64,000 bases of DNA, taken from contig CM060910.1 of assembly GCA_030737875.1 (NCBI GenBank), positions 71,122,501-71,186,500 of the forward strand, written 5' to 3'. How positions within the stretch are numbered: position 1 is the stretch's first letter; each line of letters begins with the position of its first letter. The translations under genes were made by a program, and so were the position numbers. Shown piece by piece: positions 61,061 through 64,000 of the stretch. The stretch is from Allium sativum (taxonomy: Eukaryota; Streptophyta; Magnoliopsida; Asparagales; Amaryllidaceae). The notes beneath the pieces were generated by a model that ran no database searches, was not told where the DNA came from, and saw only the letters and a program-made list of their open reading frames with translations.

Positions 61061-61602
61061 TAAATATAGTTTCAACAAATGAAAATAATTCAAACACATG
61101 AATATTATTCAAAATTTCGGCAGCATAACGGCAGGGTAGTTAAAACCAGGACCGTCCCTAGTATGGCTCCTCGCTCTACCTTAAAACCTCGCGGTTTTTG
61201 ATAATGGGGAATCATGCATCTAGTTCGCACGCAGGCGGCATGTATATATTTTTTTCATTTCCACCGACTAATCCTATGTGGTTTCAACCAAATATTTCTC
61301 AACCACAAACGGGTATTGTAACACCCCGTATTTTTTAATGTAATTAAAAATGTATATATATATATATCCAAAGATAGGATTAATATGGTGATGTATAATG
61401 AAAATTAATTAATATATGAAAAAAAAAAGATTGGTTGCATGCGATGTAAATATGTTGCATGCACTGATTTGCAAACATAATGCATTAACATTAAAAGAAA
61501 AAGATTCATGCATTGGTTTAATTTAAGTATTGTAACTAACATGAAAAAGAGAAGTAAGGAAAGAACAATAATTATCATTGTTCTAAGACTTATTAACAAA
61601 AG

Positions 61603-61683
61603 ACTTTGTAGCTTAGTCGGTTAAGGCATTGGATTTGTAACATGGAGGTCGGGGGTTTGAACCTCGGCGGCAGCATAATTTTA
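61603..61683 (+). ncRNA. tRNA-derived sequence, SINE head or degenerate tRNA
   Basis: TAGCTTAGTCGG (61610-61621) fits the polymerase III A box exactly, and GGTTTGAACCT (61655-61665) fits the B box with one change. Spacing is tRNA-like, the anticodon position reads TGT, and a TTTT terminator follows at 61680-61683. The acceptor and anticodon stems do not pair well, so it is not a working tRNA. The string TTAAGGCATTGGATTTGTAA resembles heads of plant tRNA-derived SINEs. The body and tail of a SINE could not be delimited. Confidence 0.55.
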
Positions 61684-62080
61684 ATCCCTGTTTTAAAGAG
61701 GGCCAACTGAACATGCAAATATATGTACATATACAAATTCAAAATTTGAAAGGATAAGAACGTACATATAAGGAAATAAAGAAAATATATGTTTATACAT
61801 GAGAATATATATATATATATATGCAGAAATATATGCATACGAAAGATAAAATTTAAGATAAGGCTATATAAATGAAATATGGCAAGAATTAAATAACGGT
61901 GCAACATCGTTTGAATTTTGAAAATAAAATGAAAGTTGTGCGTATATATATATGCGTAAAATGGTCGTTAAAGGAATTGTATACATATAAGAATATTTCA
62001 TGTGAATAAAACAGTTAAATAAATTCCAGAAATTCAAAAGTTCGAAATTCAAATTTTGCGCCAAAACAGCTTGTGGGACC

Positions 62081-62215
62081 CAATGCTGACTTAGCACTGC
62101 ATGTACGATAAGATTTGGCTAGATTCATCTGCGAACCTGGACTATTTTCTTAACTAGGTTCAATGCTGACTCAGCGCTGCGTGTACGATAAGGTCTTGAG
62201 CAACTATATAAATAG
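62081..62215 (+). promoter_or_regulatory. LTR promoter: duplicated TGACTCA-type enhancer and TATA box
   Basis: A 33-bp segment CAATGCTGACT(T/C)AGC(A/G)CTGC(A/G)TGTACGATAAG occurs twice, at 62081 and 62161 (80 bp apart). Its core TGCTGACTCAGC is a dyad containing TGACTCA, the core of bZIP (GCN4-like) sites. It is followed by CTATATAAATAG (62204-62215) and a CT-rich start-site region (CTTCTTCTCTATTCAC, about 62222). The TATA box is 887 bp from the LTR start. Confidence 0.65.
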
Positions 62216-62666
62216 CCCTGGTCTTCTTCTCTATTCACAATTCTTCTCTACCCTTATGCTGCAAAGATTCTTAGTAAACATGGCTTCCTCTCCTCCTCTT
62301 AATCAAATAATAAATAAAATAATATATATAAAATAAATCAAGACGAGGAGGTGCTGCTCAAAGACTTTCAAAGAGGAGATTCAAGCTAGAATTCAAGTGA
62401 AGATTCGAACGACTACAACGACCGTTTTTCTACGAATCATAGCAACGCCATCTTTCTATTCTAATCTAATCTCTGTAAGTCAGTTATTTCTAGATTTGAA
62501 CGTTTTTCTTTGTTCATGACATGAAATTAAAGGAATAAAAGAATATGCCAATTCTCTTTCTTTCTATTCGAATCTGTGCCTATCTCTTTGGACCTAATTA
62601 AGAACTGTCATGATTCAAAGACAAATAAGACCGTGACTATGAAACTATGGACCTAAAAACCATATG

Positions 62667-62769
62667 CCTATGACTATGAACATTTTCCTATGACTATGGA
62701 CATTGGCTATGACTATGGACACCGCCTATGACTATGGACATTGCCTATGATTGTGACTATGACTATGAG
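62667..62769 (+). repeat. 19-20-bp tandem repeat (CCTATGACTATGGACATTG)
   Basis: About five imperfect units lie in the LTR leader. Confidence 0.8.
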
Positions 62770-62937
62770 GATTACTTCCTTGACAAAACCTATGCCTTTG
62801 ATTAACATAAACTATTGCCTGTGACATAACAAGGACATCTGTGATTAAACCTCCATGATTCCTGACTAGGAAAGTGTTGCTTAAGTTTTGTGATTTTGAG
62901 ATTTGAGGCTAAACCCGATTATTTATTCTGCTTGTCC

Positions 62938-63081
62938 TTGGTTTTCTTTGGTTTTAGACTATGGGAATTTACCTATTAAGTTAGGTCTACCCATGTTCTT
63001 GAACCTGCTCTGTCTATTCTTGGTTTTAGACCTTGGGAATTTACCTATTAAGTTAGGTCTACCCATGTTCTTGAATCTACG
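62938..63081 (+). repeat. 72-bp tandem duplication
   Basis: GGTTTTAGAC-TGGGAATTTACC... starts at 62950 and 63022 with almost no change. The length is a multiple of three, so the local frame stays open and repeats LPIKLGLPMFLNL. Confidence 0.85.
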
Positions 63082-63884
63082 TCGTTATTCAAAACCATTT
63101 TATGTCGGTTGTTATATCTATAATTTAGATTGAATCACGATTATACGAGCGGTGGGAATGCGATTTGGGACAAAATATGAAATTTACTAAAACGTAGTTC
63201 AACTTGGAAATTGGCATAAATTGGGAACATGTATTATGGCATGTTCATAGAAATGCAAATTGGATAAATTTGACATAAATTATAAGATGTGTAATTTGAA
63301 TCTTGTATTGACGTGTAAATCTAGCATTTACATGAATTGTGAACTAGAGTAATAAGTCTAGTTTGACATGAATTAGAATGTTAAATCAGAATTGGATTAG
63401 CTAATTTGGCTCGATAAGTATATTGGCATAAAATTGGCCATAATTGGGTGTAATTGTCAGGATTAGCAAAATCATGGTTAGTGACACTTCATTTGGTATG
63501 GTTTACATACCGAAAAGCATAAACATGATATAGAGGGGAAAATGGGCCGTAAGAATAAATGTTGACAACTTACATTAAAAGAGTAATTGGGAAATCAGTA
63601 AATCAGGATTAATTTACTTATAAAATTTGTCCTAAATGAGGAAATGTTAATTTAGACAAATTAAAGGTTTGTTAACGACATCTCTTTTAATAATAAACCA
63701 GAAAGTTCTAGGGTGACAGAGAGGATAGTGTCTAGGCTTGAGTTTGGAAAATACAAGTTTCCTGCTCTCCCTGGCTATCCCTAACTGATCCGACGGACGG
63801 GATGGTTACTTTCAAAACCTGATTTGAAAATTAATCAAAACCCTTTGAACTAGAAAACACGAATAGGCCTAACCCGAGGTTAAA

Positions 63885-63965
63885 CTGAGTTGCGATGTAA
63901 ACCTGCCCGGAACCAACCGGCACATCCAGTAATCGCAACAATATCTGTCTAATGTGAGTGGTCGT
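63885..63965 (+). repeat. GC-rich stem-forming LTR segment
   Basis: CTGCCCGGAACCAACCGGC (63903-63921) is the exact inverse of 16120-16138. Neighbouring TTGCGAT / ATCGCAA arms and TCTAATGTGAGTGG correspond to the same landmarks in the other LTRs. Confidence 0.65.
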
Positions 63966-64000
63966 GGCTTTAATTTATTTAGTTAAAGCTAGAACAAGAA

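Larger units (their letters stand above)
58019..61316 (-). mobile_element. Truncated minus-strand LTR, relative of the 5 kb solo LTR
   Basis: The minus strand ends GGGGTCGTCACA at 58019 and matches the solo LTR 17565-22583 in reverse, including the conserved 3' block (58375-58420), GGCGTAAATGAGCCAA (58965), the duplicated conserved block (59880-60310) and the GGCAGCATAACGGCA...AGCGAGGAGCC-type segment (about 61119-61180). It stops at 61316, so the first ~1.7 kb (promoter and leader) is missing, probably removed when the next LTR arrived. Frames at 59187-59694 and elsewhere are repeat shadows. Confidence 0.8.
61317..64000 (+). mobile_element. Plus-strand LTR, start only (runs off the window)
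   Basis: TGTAACACCCCGTATTTTTT at 61317 is an LTR start interrupting the previous LTR. It carries a SINE-like insert (61603-61683), a clear promoter (62081-62215), two tandem repeats and the GC-rich stem segment (about 63885-63965) also found in the giant-LTR element. 63130-63720 is AT-rich with no recognised feature. The 76-codon frame at 62903-63133 comes from a 72-bp duplication. Confidence 0.7.

Noticed and set aside
61603..61675. Functional tRNA gene
   Set aside because: Acceptor and anticodon stems do not pair, so it is treated as tRNA-derived only.

Overview
This window is plant nuclear DNA, most likely from a flowering plant with a large, repeat-rich genome. It is strongly AT-rich. 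It is filled by LTR retrotransposons whose primer-binding sites match plant initiator-methionine tRNA (TGGTATCAGAGC and variants). It also holds a CACTA transposon, a probable Mutator-like element and a tRNA-derived SINE-like sequence. I found no intact host gene. The open frames of about 60-150 codons are low-complexity or repeat-derived, apart from decayed copia and gypsy gag remnants and a short captured host-gene fragment. The species cannot be named from the sequence alone.

Layout. 1-626 is retroelement internal DNA fused to a truncated LTR (622-2085); the element continues through a 1.6 kb non-coding interior and a full 2.2 kb LTR (3672-5903). A minus-strand element follows: LTR 5904-11985 (carrying a transposon at 8002-9067), an interior of only 739 bp (11986-12724), and a second LTR 12725-23892. 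That second LTR is split by a complete 5,019 bp plus-strand solo LTR (17565-22583) with a perfect 5-bp target duplication. A related minus-strand element occupies 23893-27035. A 4.4 kb plus LTR (27036-31484) and its interior reach 34205, where another plus LTR (34206 to about 37460) starts. About 39190-40610 is a decayed minus-strand copia gag, and its LTR (40612-44240) is split by a CACTA transposon (40775-43911, target duplication ATT) that carries a host-gene fragment. 45472-56014 is a 10.5 kb inverted repeat made of two LTRs facing each other inside one target duplication (TTTGA). 57470-58018 is a decayed minus-strand Ty3/gypsy gag. 58019-61316 is a truncated minus LTR, and 61317-64000 is the start of another plus LTR with a clear TATA promoter, a SINE-like insert and tandem repeats.

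Common architecture. Most of the long LTRs share one plan although they have diverged: termini TGTAAC(A/G)(A/T)CCC...GTCGTCACA, a TATA box about 0.86-0.98 kb from the TG end, a GC-rich leader island, and a tandem array. Several of these arrays are built on AAAAAT-NNN-ATTTTT dyads. After these come a block with the palindrome ATCCGAC-S-GTCGGAT plus a TCCAACGGTTA motif, and a conserved 3' part. The interiors keep only the primer site, the last codons of pol and the polypurine tract. These are therefore non-autonomous elements, probably relatives of Tekay/Del-type Ty3/gypsy chromoviruses.

The most interesting items are the 10.5 kb palindromic LTR pair, an array of TGCA-N8-TGCA dyads at 8247-8825, the LTRs of over 6 kb around a 0.7 kb interior, and the CACTA element with a captured GPI-anchor transferase-like exon.
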